64,000 bases of DNA. Source: Gordonibacter sp. 28C. GTDB lineage: Bacteria > Actinomycetota > Coriobacteriia > Coriobacteriales > Eggerthellaceae. Positions 17,489 to 26,271 of the stretch are shown here, piece after piece. How positions within the stretch are numbered: the first letter of the stretch is position 1; the number at the start of each line of letters is the position of its first letter. The stretch is from assembly GCF_003339845.1 (NCBI RefSeq), contig NZ_PPTR01000005.1, forward strand, positions 186,001 to 250,000. The letters are read 5' to 3'. Below the pieces are notes generated by a model that was not told where the DNA came from, did no database searches, and saw only the letters and a program-made list of their open reading frames with translations. The translations under genes and the position numbers were made by a program.

Positions 17489-18655
17489 ATGGACTCGAAC
17501 GGGTTCGACCTGGCGAAGCAAGACCAGACGAGGCGGCTCTCGAACGCCGTGCTGCGGCGCACGCTCGTGAACGTCGTTATGTTTGCGGTGGTGTACCTCG
17601 TGCTGTTCTTCGGCTTCATGTTCACGCTGGGCTCGCCGCTCTCGAACTTCGTGTACAACCTCGTGGGGCAGAGCTACTGGGCCCACACGACCATCGCGAA
17701 CCTGTTTTTGCTGTGCGTGGCCGTGGGGTTCGTGGTGGGCATCGTGTACGTGGTGCGCTCCGGCATCAACCGGGCGCTGCGCTACTTCGACCTGCTGCTC
17801 GACTCCGTGACCGACGTGCTGGCCAAGCGCGAGGGGCCCGTCATGCTGCCGAGCGAGCTGGCCCCCACGGCCCTGTTCCTGAACAACATCAAGGCCGAGG
17901 GCGAGCAGAACGAGCGCGCCGCGAAGGCCGCCGAGGAGCGGAAGAACGAGCTGGTGGTGTACCTGGCCCACGACATCAAGACGCCGCTCACCTCCATCAT
18001 CGGCTACCTCACGCTTTTGGAGGAGTCGCCCGACCTGCCCATGGACGTGCGGGCGCGCTACACGGGCATCACGCTGGCCAAGGCGTACCGCCTGGAGGAG
18101 CTGCTCGACGAGTTCTTCGAGATCACGCGCTACAACCTGCAGACCATTCCCATCGAGCGCTCTCGCTTCGACGGCGCGCTGTTCGTGAACCAGGTGATAG
18201 AGGAGTTCTACCCGTTGGCCGAAGGGCGCTCGCTCGCCCTCGTCTACGACGGGCCCGAGGAGCTTTCCGTGTTCGCCGACGCGGGCCGCGTGGCGCGCGT
18301 GCTGAACAACGTGCTGAAGAACGCCGTGGCCTACGCCGACGCGGGCACCGAGGTGCGCGTGCGGACGGGCTTGGTGTGCGCCCCGGACGGCTTCGTGTGG
18401 TGGGAGCTCACCGTGACCGACCGGGGCCGGGAGCTTTCCCCCGAGCACCTCGAGCGCATCTTCGAGAAGTTCTTCCGCGCCGACGCCGCGCGCGGCTCGG
18501 GCGAGGGGGGCGCGGGGCTCGGCTTGGCCATCGCCCGGGAGATCGCCCGCGCCCATGGCGGCGACATCTACGCGAAAAGCGACGCGGGGCTCACCTCGTT
18601 CACCGTATGGATCCCGCAGGGCCCGAGCGTGCCGCCCGCGAACGCGGCGTCCTAA
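17489..18655 (+). CDS. VanS-like sensor histidine kinase
   Basis: A 388-residue kinase. Two membrane helices (residues about 28-55 and 72-92) enclose a short extracellular loop of roughly 20 residues, so the signal is probably sensed in or at the membrane. The phospho-acceptor box VVYLAHDIKTPLTSIIGYL (His near 157) is the VanS type. The ATP domain shows the N box RVLNNVLKNAVAYA, a G1 motif TDRGREL, the F box IFEKFFRAD and G2 GGAGLGLAIA. It forms an operon with the upstream regulator. Extracellular loop size matches VanS-type kinases with little sensor domain. Confidence 0.92.
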   Translation: MDSNGFDLAKQDQTRRLSNAVLRRTLVNVVMFAVVYLVLFFGFMFTLGSPLSNFVYNLVGQSYWAHTTIANLFLLCVAVGFVVGIVYVVRSGINRALRYFDLLLDSVTDVLAKREGPVMLPSELAPTALFLNNIKAEGEQNERAAKAAEERKNELVVYLAHDIKTPLTSIIGYLTLLEESPDLPMDVRARYTGITLAKAYRLEELLDEFFEITRYNLQTIPIERSRFDGALFVNQVIEEFYPLAEGRSLALVYDGPEELSVFADAGRVARVLNNVLKNAVAYADAGTEVRVRTGLVCAPDGFVWWELTVTDRGRELSPEHLERIFEKFFRADAARGSGEGGAGLGLAIAREIARAHGGDIYAKSDAGLTSFTVWIPQGPSVPPANAAS

Positions 18656-18686
18656 AGGCCCCGCCGTGCAAGAAAGGATCCCTCGC

Positions 18687-19136
18687 ATGATCGATCTCGA
18701 GCCGTACCGTCCCTCCCTCCGCGAGCCGCTTCTCGGGTTCCTCGCGAACTGCCTGCCCGAGTCGGGCCGCTCCTTCGACCCCGAGGGCCGTCACGCCCAC
18801 TTGCTCGACGTCGACGCGAGCTTCGAGGCTTTTTGGTGCCTCGTCGACCACGGCGAAGTAGTGGGTTGCGCGGGGGCCCGCCGGCTCTCCCCGGAGGCGT
18901 GCGAGCTCAAGACGCTGTTCGTGTACGAACGGCTCCAGGGTCGAGGGCTGGGCCGCCGCCTGGCGCAGCGGGTGATCGACCACGCGCGCGAACGCGGCTA
19001 CCGCGTCGTGCGCCTCGACACCATGTCCACGTCCACGAGCGCCATCGCGCTCTACCGGCGCCTGGGCTTCCGGGACATCGAGCGCTACGACGACAATCCG
19101 ATGGCTGACGTGTTCATGGAGCTGGACCTCGCGTGA
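18687..19136 (+). CDS. GNAT-family N-acetyltransferase
   Basis: A 149-residue acetyl-CoA-dependent acyltransferase. The start at ATG 18687 follows AGAAAGGA; the frame is open further upstream but has no ribosome site there. The acetyl-CoA pyrophosphate loop is LQGRGLGRRLAQRVID (residues about 84-99), and the C-terminal STSAIALYRRLGFRDIERY is typical. The substrate is unknown. It may share the transcript of the upstream kinase, since the gap is only 31 bases. Confidence 0.85.
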   Translation: MIDLEPYRPSLREPLLGFLANCLPESGRSFDPEGRHAHLLDVDASFEAFWCLVDHGEVVGCAGARRLSPEACELKTLFVYERLQGRGLGRRLAQRVIDHARERGYRVVRLDTMSTSTSAIALYRRLGFRDIERYDDNPMADVFMELDLA

Positions 19137-19242
19137 CGCCACAGGGGGGGTGCGTTTCGCTCGGCCGGGGCGGCGAAGGGCGCATCCGCGCGCGTCGAGA
19201 CCGCCCGCAATGTGGGCAACCTGTGGGCGCTCCCGACCCGTC

Positions 19243-19271
19243 TTGCCCGCAGACGCGCGTTCGCCTACAAT
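19243..19271 (+). promoter_or_regulatory. Promoter of rpsO with a long leader
   Basis: TTGCCC (19243-19248) and TACAAT (19266-19271) are separated by 17 bases. The predicted transcript would have an untranslated leader of about 145 bases before rpsO. That is room for the autoregulatory S15-binding structure found in many bacteria, although the structure itself was not resolved here. Confidence 0.6.
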
Positions 19272-19423
19272 GGGTCAGCTGCGAAAACGCAGGCACTTCC
19301 CGCTTGGTCCGCATGTTTCACCGCATGCCCACCCAGAGGGGAGCGCAACGAGCACGCACCGGTCCGGACAGGGCGGGATGCGGCGGAAGGCGGCGCAAAG
19401 GCGCTGCAGGAAAGGTGGAGAAC

Positions 19424-19711
19424 ATGGCAGACAAGCTCAGCATCACCAAGGAGCGCACCGCAGAGCTCATGAAGGAGTTCGGCAAGAACGAGGGCGACTC
19501 GGGCAGCCCCGAGGTGCAGGTGGCCATCCTCACGGAGCGCATCCGCAACCTCACCGCGCACCTGAAGGTGCACAAGAAGGACAAGCACACGCAGCGCGGC
19601 CTCATGATGCTCATCGGCAAGCGCCGCGGCCTCTTGAAGTACATCAAGGGCCGTGACATCGAGGAATACCGTAGCCTTATCAAGAAGCTCGGCATCCGCG
19701 ACAACATCTAG
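19424..19711 (+). CDS. rpsO: 30S ribosomal protein S15
   Basis: A 95-residue protein that binds 16S rRNA early in 30S assembly. The start at ATG 19424 follows AGGAAAGG, although the frame is open about 290 bases upstream. The family segments GDSGSPEVQVAILTERIRNL, HKKDKHTQRGLMMLIGKRR and LLKYIKGRDIEEYRSLIKKL are intact. It is followed by a strong terminator and then pnp, the classical rpsO-pnp order. Confidence 0.97.
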   Translation: MADKLSITKERTAELMKEFGKNEGDSGSPEVQVAILTERIRNLTAHLKVHKKDKHTQRGLMMLIGKRRGLLKYIKGRDIEEYRSLIKKLGIRDNI

Positions 19712-19717
19712 CTACGA

Positions 19718-19743
19718 AAGCCCGCTCAGGCGGGCTTTTTCGC
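19718..19743 (+). terminator. Rho-independent terminator after rpsO
   Basis: AAAGCCCGCTCAGGCGGGCTTTTT holds a GC-rich stem (AGCCCGC with GCGGGCT) and a run of five T. Some read-through into pnp is usual in this gene pair. Confidence 0.88.
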
Positions 19744-19900
19744 ATAGGCGTCGCATCCCGTTCGGACAACGGGATTGAAAACGTAGAGGCGGTCGGAAGC
19801 GCAAGGGCGCTTCTGCTCGCGGCCCGCCCGCAGGGAGCGGACGGAGCCGAAGAAGCTTGGTCGCACTAGGGCGGTCAAGGCGAAGAGAAAGAACGTGCAT

Positions 19901-22132
19901 ATGGAAAAAATCGTCGAATCCTTCGAGCTGTACGGCAAAGAGTACCGCTTGGAGACGGGCGAACTGGCCAAGCAGGCGACGGGCTCCGTGCTCGTCACGC
20001 AAGGCGACACCACCGTGCTGGTCACGGCGGTTATCGGACAGGAGAAGGACTACGACTTCTTCCCCCTCACGGTCGACTTCATCGAGAAGATGTACGCCGT
20101 CGGCCGCATCCCCGGCGGGTACCTGAAGCGCGAGGCGCGTCCTTCCGACAAGGGCACGCTCACGGCGCGCATGGTCGACCGCCCCATCCGCCCTGGCTTC
20201 GTGGACGGCTTCAAACGCGAGGTGCACGTCGTGTGCACGACGCTCGTGGTGGACAGCGTCAACCCGCCCGACACCATCTGCGTCATGGGTGCCAGCGCCG
20301 CCCTCATGGTGGGCGCGGCCCCCTTCGACGGCCCGGCCGCCTGCGTGCGCATAGGCCGCGACGTCGAGACGGGCGAGTTCATCGTGAACCCCACGTTCGA
20401 GGAATCCGAGAACTCCGACCTCGAGCTCACCATCGCCGGCACCGCCGACTACATCTCCATGGTGGAGGCCGGCGCCGACGAGATCTCCGAAGAGGACATG
20501 CTCGCCGCCATGGCGTTCGGCCAGGAGGCCATCGCCGCGTTCTGCGAGGTGCAGCAGCGCTTCCTCGACCGCGCGAACATCCAGCCCGTCGAGTGGCCCG
20601 TCCACGTCGCCGACCCGGCCATCGCCGAGCGCGTGGCCCCGTTCATGGACGAGATGTCCGCCGCCTTGCATGACGCCGACAAGCTCTCCCGCATGGGCAA
20701 GGTCGAGGAGCTCAAGGAGCGCATCAAGGCCGAGCAGTTCTCCGACGAGGAGCGCGCCGCCTGGAAGGGTGACATCTCCGCCGAGCTCAAGAAGCTCGAG
20801 AAGAAGGCTATGCGCGCCATGGTCATCGCCACCGGCGAGCGCGCCGACGGCCGCACGCCCGAGGAGATCCGACCGCTGTACATCAAGCCGGGCTACCTGC
20901 CCCGCGTGCACGGCTCGGGCCTGTTCCAGCGCGGCCAGACCCAGGTGCTCTCCGTGGTGACGCTGGGCATGCTGAACGAGTGGCAGCGCCTGGACACCAT
21001 CGACCCCGCCGAGGGCAAACGCTACATGCACCAGTACAACTTCCCGCCGTACTGCACCGGCGAGGCGGGCCGCATGGGCGCGCCGAAGCGCCGCGAAATC
21101 GGCCACGGCGCCCTTGCCGAGCGCGCGCTCATCCCGGTGCTGCCCGACACCGACGAGTTCCCCTACGCCATCCGCGTGGTGTCCGAGGTGCTCGAGTCCA
21201 ACGGCTCGTCCTCCATGGCCTCCACCTGCGGCTCCACCCTGGCCCTCATGGACGCCGGCGTGCCCATCAAGGCGCCCGTGTCCGGCATCGCCATGGGCCT
21301 CATCAAGGAGGGCGACGACGTGGTCATCCTCTCCGACATCCAGGGCATCGAGGACTTCCTAGGCGACATGGACTTCAAGGTGTGCGGCACCGAGAAGGGC
21401 ATCACCGCCCTGCAGATGGACAACAAGGCGAAGGGCCTGTCCGTCGACATCCTCGCCCGCGCGCTTGCGCAGGCGAGCGAGGGCCGCGCCCACATCCTCT
21501 CCGCCATGCTCGGAGAGATCGAGGCGCCGCGCGAGGAGCTCTCGCAGTTCGCGCCTCGCATCGAGACCATCCATATCCCCGTCGACAAGATCCGCGACGT
21601 CATCGGCAGCGGCGGCAAGGTCGTCCGCGGCATCCAGGAGGAGACGGGCGCCCAGATCAACATCGAGGAGGACGGCACCATCCACATCGCCGCCATCGAG
21701 GGCCCGGCCGGCGAGGCGGCCAAGGCCATGATCCTGGGCATCGTGAAAGAGCCCGAGGTGGGAGAGACGTTCGACGGCGAGGTCGTGGGCATCAAGGACT
21801 TCGGCGCCTTCGTCAAGCTTACCCCCGGCAAGGACGGCCTTTTGCACATCAGCCGCGTGGCCAACGGCCGCGTGGGCTCCGTGGAGGACGTGCTCACCCT
21901 GGGCGACGTCATCAAGGTCGAGGTGCTTGAGGTGGATCCGAAGACGGGCAAGATCTCGCTCGACCGTTTGGACAAGCCGGACGCCCCCGAAGGTTCGGCG
22001 CCGAGCCGCGAGCGAAGCGACCGCCCGCGCCGCGACGACCACGGCGACAAGGACAACCGTCCCGGCCGCAGCAACCGCAACGGCAGCGGAAACGGCAACA
22101 ACCGCACCCCGCGCCGCCGTCACGAAGGCTAG
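19901..22132 (+). CDS. pnp: Polyribonucleotide nucleotidyltransferase (PNPase)
   Basis: A 743-residue phosphorolytic 3'-5' exonuclease of RNA turnover. ATG 19901 is preferred because an AGAGAAAG site lies about nine bases upstream; a GTG at 19895 would add two residues. Domains in order: first RNase PH (residues 5-145), alpha-helical linker, second RNase PH (about 300-540 with FPPYCTGEAGRMGAPKRREI and SSSMASTCGSTLALMDAGVP), then KH (DKIRDVIGSGGKVVRGI) and S1 (GEVVGIKDFGAFVKL). The tail of about 50 residues is Arg/Asn/Gly-rich and probably RNA-binding. All catalytic regions look intact. Confidence 0.98.
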   Translation: MEKIVESFELYGKEYRLETGELAKQATGSVLVTQGDTTVLVTAVIGQEKDYDFFPLTVDFIEKMYAVGRIPGGYLKREARPSDKGTLTARMVDRPIRPGFVDGFKREVHVVCTTLVVDSVNPPDTICVMGASAALMVGAAPFDGPAACVRIGRDVETGEFIVNPTFEESENSDLELTIAGTADYISMVEAGADEISEEDMLAAMAFGQEAIAAFCEVQQRFLDRANIQPVEWPVHVADPAIAERVAPFMDEMSAALHDADKLSRMGKVEELKERIKAEQFSDEERAAWKGDISAELKKLEKKAMRAMVIATGERADGRTPEEIRPLYIKPGYLPRVHGSGLFQRGQTQVLSVVTLGMLNEWQRLDTIDPAEGKRYMHQYNFPPYCTGEAGRMGAPKRREIGHGALAERALIPVLPDTDEFPYAIRVVSEVLESNGSSSMASTCGSTLALMDAGVPIKAPVSGIAMGLIKEGDDVVILSDIQGIEDFLGDMDFKVCGTEKGITALQMDNKAKGLSVDILARALAQASEGRAHILSAMLGEIEAPREELSQFAPRIETIHIPVDKIRDVIGSGGKVVRGIQEETGAQINIEEDGTIHIAAIEGPAGEAAKAMILGIVKEPEVGETFDGEVVGIKDFGAFVKLTPGKDGLLHISRVANGRVGSVEDVLTLGDVIKVEVLEVDPKTGKISLDRLDKPDAPEGSAPSRERSDRPRRDDHGDKDNRPGRSNRNGSGNGNNRTPRRRHEG

Positions 22133-22147
22133 AAAGCACCAACGGGA

Positions 22148-22173
22148 GGGCCGCGCAAGCGGCCCTTTTCTTT
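22148..22173 (+). terminator. Rho-independent terminator after pnp
   Basis: GGGCCGC (22148-22154), loop GCAA, GCGGCCC (22159-22165) and TTTTCTTT. It is a strong terminator that separates pnp from dapB. Confidence 0.88.
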
Positions 22174-22285
22174 CGAGCGCGGTCCGCCGCACTCCGACCC
22201 TCGGTGCCGTCGGGGCAACAATGCGCGGGGCGCTCGGCGTTGCGTGGTAGGATGGAAATAGAATCGCAAAGCGAAAGGCTGGAAC

Positions 22286-23053
22286 ATGATAAAAGTCGCA
22301 GTATCGGGGTGCGCGGGGCGCATGGGCTCGACCGTCGTGGACGCCGTGGGCGCGGCCGACGGCATGGAGGTTGCCTGCGGCATCGACCCGCATGCGCAGG
22401 ACGGGGCTTTCCCCGTGTTCGCGAGCGTGGCCGAGGCGCTCGAGGGCGCGGACTTCGACGTGCTCGTGGACTTCACGCAGCCCTCTGTCGTGGCCGGCAA
22501 CCTGCGCGCGGCGCTTCCCGCGGGCGTCGACTGCGTGGTGGGGACGACGGGCCTGTCGAACGAGGTGCTCGCGGAGCTCGCGGCCCTGGCACCGCAGGGC
22601 ACCTGCCTGTTCTACGCGCCGAACTTCACGACGGGCGCCGTGCTCATGATGGAGTTCGCGAAGGCGGCCGCTCCGTACTTCCCGGAGGCCGAAGTCCTGG
22701 AGTTCCACCACTGCAACAAGAAGGACGCACCCTCGGGCACGGCGGTGCGCACGGCCGAGATCATTTCCGAGGCGCGCGGAGGCCGCGCGAGCGAGGCTCC
22801 CGGCCGAGAGACCGAGATCGACGGGGCCGAGGGTGCGCGCGGCGCGCTCGTGGCGGGCGTGCCGGTGCATTCGGTGCGCTCGATGGGCTACGTCGCCAGC
22901 CAGGAAGTCGTGTTCGGCTCGCTCGGCCAGACGCTGTCCATCCGCCACGACTCCTGGGACCGCGAGTCCTACATGCCGGGCGTGCTGCTGGGCATCCGCA
23001 GCGTAGGGGAGCGATCGGGCCTGATTGTAGGTTTGGAGAACTTCATGGCGTGA
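22286..23053 (+). CDS. dapB: 4-Hydroxy-tetrahydrodipicolinate reductase
   Basis: A 255-residue NAD(P)H-dependent enzyme of the lysine/diaminopimelate pathway. The nucleotide loop is GCAGRMGS at residues 8-15. The catalytic region HHCNKKDAPSGTA (residues about 147-159) has the expected two histidines and lysine, and FTQP/GTTGLS mark the substrate pocket. The start follows GCGAAAGG. dapA lies 109 bases downstream, and dapF and dapL are found at 41991 and 43031. Confidence 0.96.
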   Translation: MIKVAVSGCAGRMGSTVVDAVGAADGMEVACGIDPHAQDGAFPVFASVAEALEGADFDVLVDFTQPSVVAGNLRAALPAGVDCVVGTTGLSNEVLAELAALAPQGTCLFYAPNFTTGAVLMMEFAKAAAPYFPEAEVLEFHHCNKKDAPSGTAVRTAEIISEARGGRASEAPGRETEIDGAEGARGALVAGVPVHSVRSMGYVASQEVVFGSLGQTLSIRHDSWDRESYMPGVLLGIRSVGERSGLIVGLENFMA

Positions 23054-23084
23054 GCGCGCCCGCAGGTCGCGTCCATGGCATAAT

Positions 23085-23096
23085 AAACGTTTGTAC
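23085..23096. promoter_or_regulatory. LexA-box-like sequence between dapB and dapA
   Basis: AAACGTTTGTAC differs in one base from the AAACATTTGTAC found in the recA promoter and resembles the GAAC-N4-GTTC boxes at lexA. CATAAT lies just before it. This is weak evidence for an SOS link, recorded because of the near identity. Confidence 0.25.
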
Positions 23097-23162
23097 GTTA
23101 GGCAAGGTTCGGCGCGTGGACGCGTTTCCACCCGCCGCCGCGCAGTTAGGTGAGGAGTCAGC

Positions 23163-24059
23163 ATGTCGCAGCCCCGTTTCGGCCGTATGATCCCGGCCAT
23201 GGTCACCCCGTTCGACGAGAACCGCGAGCTCGACCTCGACAAGGTTCAGGCGCTCGCCGCGCGTCTCGTGGACGGCGGCAGCGACTCGCTCATCATCAAC
23301 GGCACGACGGGCGAGAGCCCGACCGTGTTCTACCCGCAGAAGATCGACCTGTTCCGCGCCGTGGTGGAGGCCGTGGGCGACCGCGTGCCCGTCATCGCGA
23401 ACGTGGGCGACAACTGCACGGCCGACACGGTGAGCTTCGCGCTCGAGGTGGCCGAGCTCGGCGTGGACGGCTTCATGTGCGTGGTGCCGTACTACAACAA
23501 GCCCCCGCAAGAGGGCATCTACCAGCACTTCCGCACCATCGCGAACGCGGTGGAGCTGCCCATCATCCTGTACAACATCCCGGGTCGCTGCGTGGTGAAC
23601 ATGGAGGCCGAAACCACGCTGCGCCTGGCCCGCGAATGCGGCAACATCGTGGCCGTCAAGGAGGCGTCGGGCAAGATGGACCAGATCAAGGCCATCATCG
23701 ACGCCGCCCCCGAGGGCTTCGCCGTGTATTCGGGCGACGACGCCGTCACGTTCGACGTCATGAAGCTGGGCGGCACCGGAGTCATCTCGACCATCGGCAA
23801 CGTGGCGCCCGCCCGCATGAAGGAGATCGTGGAGCTGTGCGCGGCCGGCGACTTCGAGGCGGCGGCCGCGGCGAACGAGGCGCTCATGCCGCTCATGAAG
23901 GGCCTGTTCGAAACGTCGAACCCCATCCTGGTGAAGGAGGCGCTCAAGCTTTTGGGCTTCCCGGTGGGAGGCGTTCGCCTGCCGCTCGTGGACGCCACGC
24001 CCGAGCAGTCCGAGCGCTTGGCCGCCATCATGAGGGAAGTCGGCGTGCTGGACGCGTAA
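23163..24059 (+). CDS. dapA: 4-Hydroxy-tetrahydrodipicolinate synthase
   Basis: A 298-residue aldolase-family enzyme that condenses pyruvate with aspartate semialdehyde. Family motifs are GRMIPAMVTPFDENRELD at the start, NGTTGESPT (residues about 45-53), the tyrosine in VPYYNKP, NIPGR and the Schiff-base lysine in VAVKEASGK near residue 165. The GTGAGGAG ribosome site is close. Length is normal. It follows dapB, from which it is separated by 109 bases carrying a possible regulatory sequence. Confidence 0.96.
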   Translation: MSQPRFGRMIPAMVTPFDENRELDLDKVQALAARLVDGGSDSLIINGTTGESPTVFYPQKIDLFRAVVEAVGDRVPVIANVGDNCTADTVSFALEVAELGVDGFMCVVPYYNKPPQEGIYQHFRTIANAVELPIILYNIPGRCVVNMEAETTLRLARECGNIVAVKEASGKMDQIKAIIDAAPEGFAVYSGDDAVTFDVMKLGGTGVISTIGNVAPARMKEIVELCAAGDFEAAAAANEALMPLMKGLFETSNPILVKEALKLLGFPVGGVRLPLVDATPEQSERLAAIMREVGVLDA

Positions 24060-24274
24060 AGAGCGTCCGAACTGACAATGCAAGGTTGCGCCGTCTTCGG
24101 GCGGCGCTGCGATAGACAACCGCGACGATCGGACGCGCCCCCATACGGTGCGTCCTTGCGCGCAGTACCCTGCGAAACGCGCGGGCTGTGCAAACGGAGC
24201 CGAGGCGAAGCCGGGATACCCGGCTCTTCGTCTATGCGCGTCCGATCGCGCAAGACCGGAAAGACAAGGAATTT

Positions 24275-26176
24275 ATGGAACAACAGAACAACCAGCGTCC
24301 CGAGCGTCGCGCTCAGGAGCAGTCCAGAGGCGGCAACGGCCGCAGCGGGGGCAAGGGCGCCGCGCGCTCAGGCGATGAGAAGAAGACGCGCTCGTACAAG
24401 CACGTGCAGATCGAGCACCACCGGCCCCAGCTCACGAAGGCGGGCCAGAGCCAAGCGGGCCAGCAGAAGCAGGGCGGCCAGCAGAACGCGCGCCGCAACT
24501 TCGATTCGCCCAAGAAGGATCCGAACGCCACGCTCAAGATCATCCCCTTGGGCGGCTTGGACGCCATCGGCAAGAACATGACCGTGTTCGAATGCAAGGG
24601 CGACATGATCCTGGACGACGCGGGGCTCATGTTCCCGGACGACGACCATCCGGGCATCGACCTCATCCTGCCCGACTACACGTACGTGCTGGAGAACGCC
24701 GACAAGCTGCGCGGCATCATCATCACCCACGGCCACGAGGACCACACGGGCACGCTGCCCTACCTCATGAAAGACCTCGACCGCCAGATCCCCATATACG
24801 GGACGAAGATGACGCTCGGCCTCATCGAGGGCAAGTTCGCCGAGCACAAGATCAAGAACGCCAAGCTCATCGAGATCAAGCCCGGCGACCAGGTGAAGCT
24901 CGGCTGCTTCACGGCCGAGTTCTTCGCCGTGAACCACTCCATCCCGGGTGCCGTGGGCGTGTTCTTCCAGAGCCCGGCAGGCAACGTGCTGCACACGGGC
25001 GACTTCAAGCTCGACCAGACGCCCATCGACGGCGTGACCACGGACTTCGGCGCCCTCGCCAAATTCTCCAAGACGGGTGTGGACCTCATGATGAGCGACT
25101 CCACGAACGCCCAGAACCCCAACTTCACGCCGTCGGAGGCCGAGGTGGGCAAGGAACTGCGCAAGATCATCTCGCAGGCGAAGGGCCGCGTCATCATCGC
25201 CTCGTTCGCGAGCCACATCCACCGCATGCAACAGATCTGCGACGCCGCGCGCGACAACGGCCGCAAGGTCGTGGTCACGGGCCGCTCGATGATCCAGAAC
25301 ACCGACATCGCGCGGCGTTTGGGCTATCTGAACATCCCCGACGAGGACATCGTCGACGCCTACGACCTGAAGGGCATCCCGCCCGAGCAGGTGGTCATCA
25401 TGTGCACGGGCAGCCAGGGCGAGCCGCTCTCGGCGCTGGCCCGCATCGCCAACGGCGAGCACAGGACCATCGACCTGGAGCAGGGCGACACGGTCATCAT
25501 CTCGGCCACGCCGGTTCCCGGCAACGAGAAGGCCGTCACGCGCGTCATCAACTCGCTGGCGAAGATCGGCGCGGACGTCTACGACAAGAAGCGCGCCATG
25601 GTGCACGTGTCCGGCCACGCCGGCGCCGAGGAGCTGAAGCTGGTCTTGTCCATCGTGCAGCCCAACGCCTTCATGCCGGTGCACGGCGAGGCCACGCACC
25701 TGCGCGCGCACGCCAAGCTCGCCGAGGCGACGGGCGTGCCGGCGGAGAACGTGTTCATCTGCGAGAACGGCGAGGGCCTGGAGCTCACGAGCAAGGGCGT
25801 TCGGCGCGGCGAGACCGTGCAGAGCGGCATCGTGTTCGTGGACGGCCTGTCGGTGGGCGACACGTCGCAGGACGTGCTCGACGAGCGCAACGCGCTGGGA
25901 TCCCAGGGCTTCGCCTCGGTCGCGGCCGCCATCTCGTCGAAGCGCAAGGACGTGGTGGGCGAGGTGCAGGTGGAGATGCACGGCATCACGGGCGGCGACG
26001 ACGACTACCTCGTGCGCGACGCGCGCAGCACCGTGAAGAACGCCCTCAAGCGCCAGCTGGGCAAGGGCGGCGGCCAGAAGGAGCTCAAGAAGGCCGCGCG
26101 CGACGCGCTGCTGTCGCTTCTGTGGGAGCGCACGAAGCAGCGCCCCATGGCCATCGTGAACTTGCTGGAGGTTTAA
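24275..26176 (+). CDS. rnj: Ribonuclease J
   Basis: A 633-residue beta-CASP metallo-beta-lactamase RNase of mRNA decay and rRNA maturation. The start at ATG 24275 follows GACAAGGA; the upstream open frame lacks a site. The first 75 residues are a Gln/Arg/Lys-rich extension that is probably disordered and RNA-binding. The metal motif ITHGHEDHTG is at residues about 149-158, followed by LHTGDFKLDQ, SDSTNAQ, SFASHIHRMQQI and HVSGHAGAEEL. The C-terminal domain ends LWERTKQRPMAIVNLLEV. It corresponds in position to rnjB of Bacillus. A small hairpin (AGCCGGG/CCCGGCT, 24209-24225) lies in the 215-base gap after dapA. Confidence 0.95.
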   Translation: MEQQNNQRPERRAQEQSRGGNGRSGGKGAARSGDEKKTRSYKHVQIEHHRPQLTKAGQSQAGQQKQGGQQNARRNFDSPKKDPNATLKIIPLGGLDAIGKNMTVFECKGDMILDDAGLMFPDDDHPGIDLILPDYTYVLENADKLRGIIITHGHEDHTGTLPYLMKDLDRQIPIYGTKMTLGLIEGKFAEHKIKNAKLIEIKPGDQVKLGCFTAEFFAVNHSIPGAVGVFFQSPAGNVLHTGDFKLDQTPIDGVTTDFGALAKFSKTGVDLMMSDSTNAQNPNFTPSEAEVGKELRKIISQAKGRVIIASFASHIHRMQQICDAARDNGRKVVVTGRSMIQNTDIARRLGYLNIPDEDIVDAYDLKGIPPEQVVIMCTGSQGEPLSALARIANGEHRTIDLEQGDTVIISATPVPGNEKAVTRVINSLAKIGADVYDKKRAMVHVSGHAGAEELKLVLSIVQPNAFMPVHGEATHLRAHAKLAEATGVPAENVFICENGEGLELTSKGVRRGETVQSGIVFVDGLSVGDTSQDVLDERNALGSQGFASVAAAISSKRKDVVGEVQVEMHGITGGDDDYLVRDARSTVKNALKRQLGKGGGQKELKKAARDALLSLLWERTKQRPMAIVNLLEV

Positions 26177-26178
26177 GC

Positions 26179-26211
26179 TATAATGGCCGCATGCGCGCAG
26201 GCGCATGCGGC
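26179..26211 (+). promoter_or_regulatory. -10 box and perfect hairpin at the 5' end of ftsK
   Basis: TATAAT is at 26179-26184. GCCGCATGCGC (26186-26196) and GCGCATGCGGC (26201-26211) form an 11-bp perfect stem with a GCAG loop. It overlaps the expected transcription start, so it could be a 5'-end cap structure or the rnj terminator. Confidence 0.45.
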
Positions 26212-26271
26212 GCTCCGGCCGCCCAACCGAACGAGAAACGCACTTTAAACGCAGCATAAAGGAGCTGGGCC

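Noticed and set aside
16783-18655. A true vancomycin-resistance operon
   Set aside because: Only the regulator and kinase are VanRS-like; no vanHAX-type ligase, dehydrogenase or dipeptidase genes are nearby.
24060-24274. A tRNA or small RNA gene in the gap before rnj
   Set aside because: No cloverleaf, no TTCGA-type arm and only a 7-bp hairpin are present.
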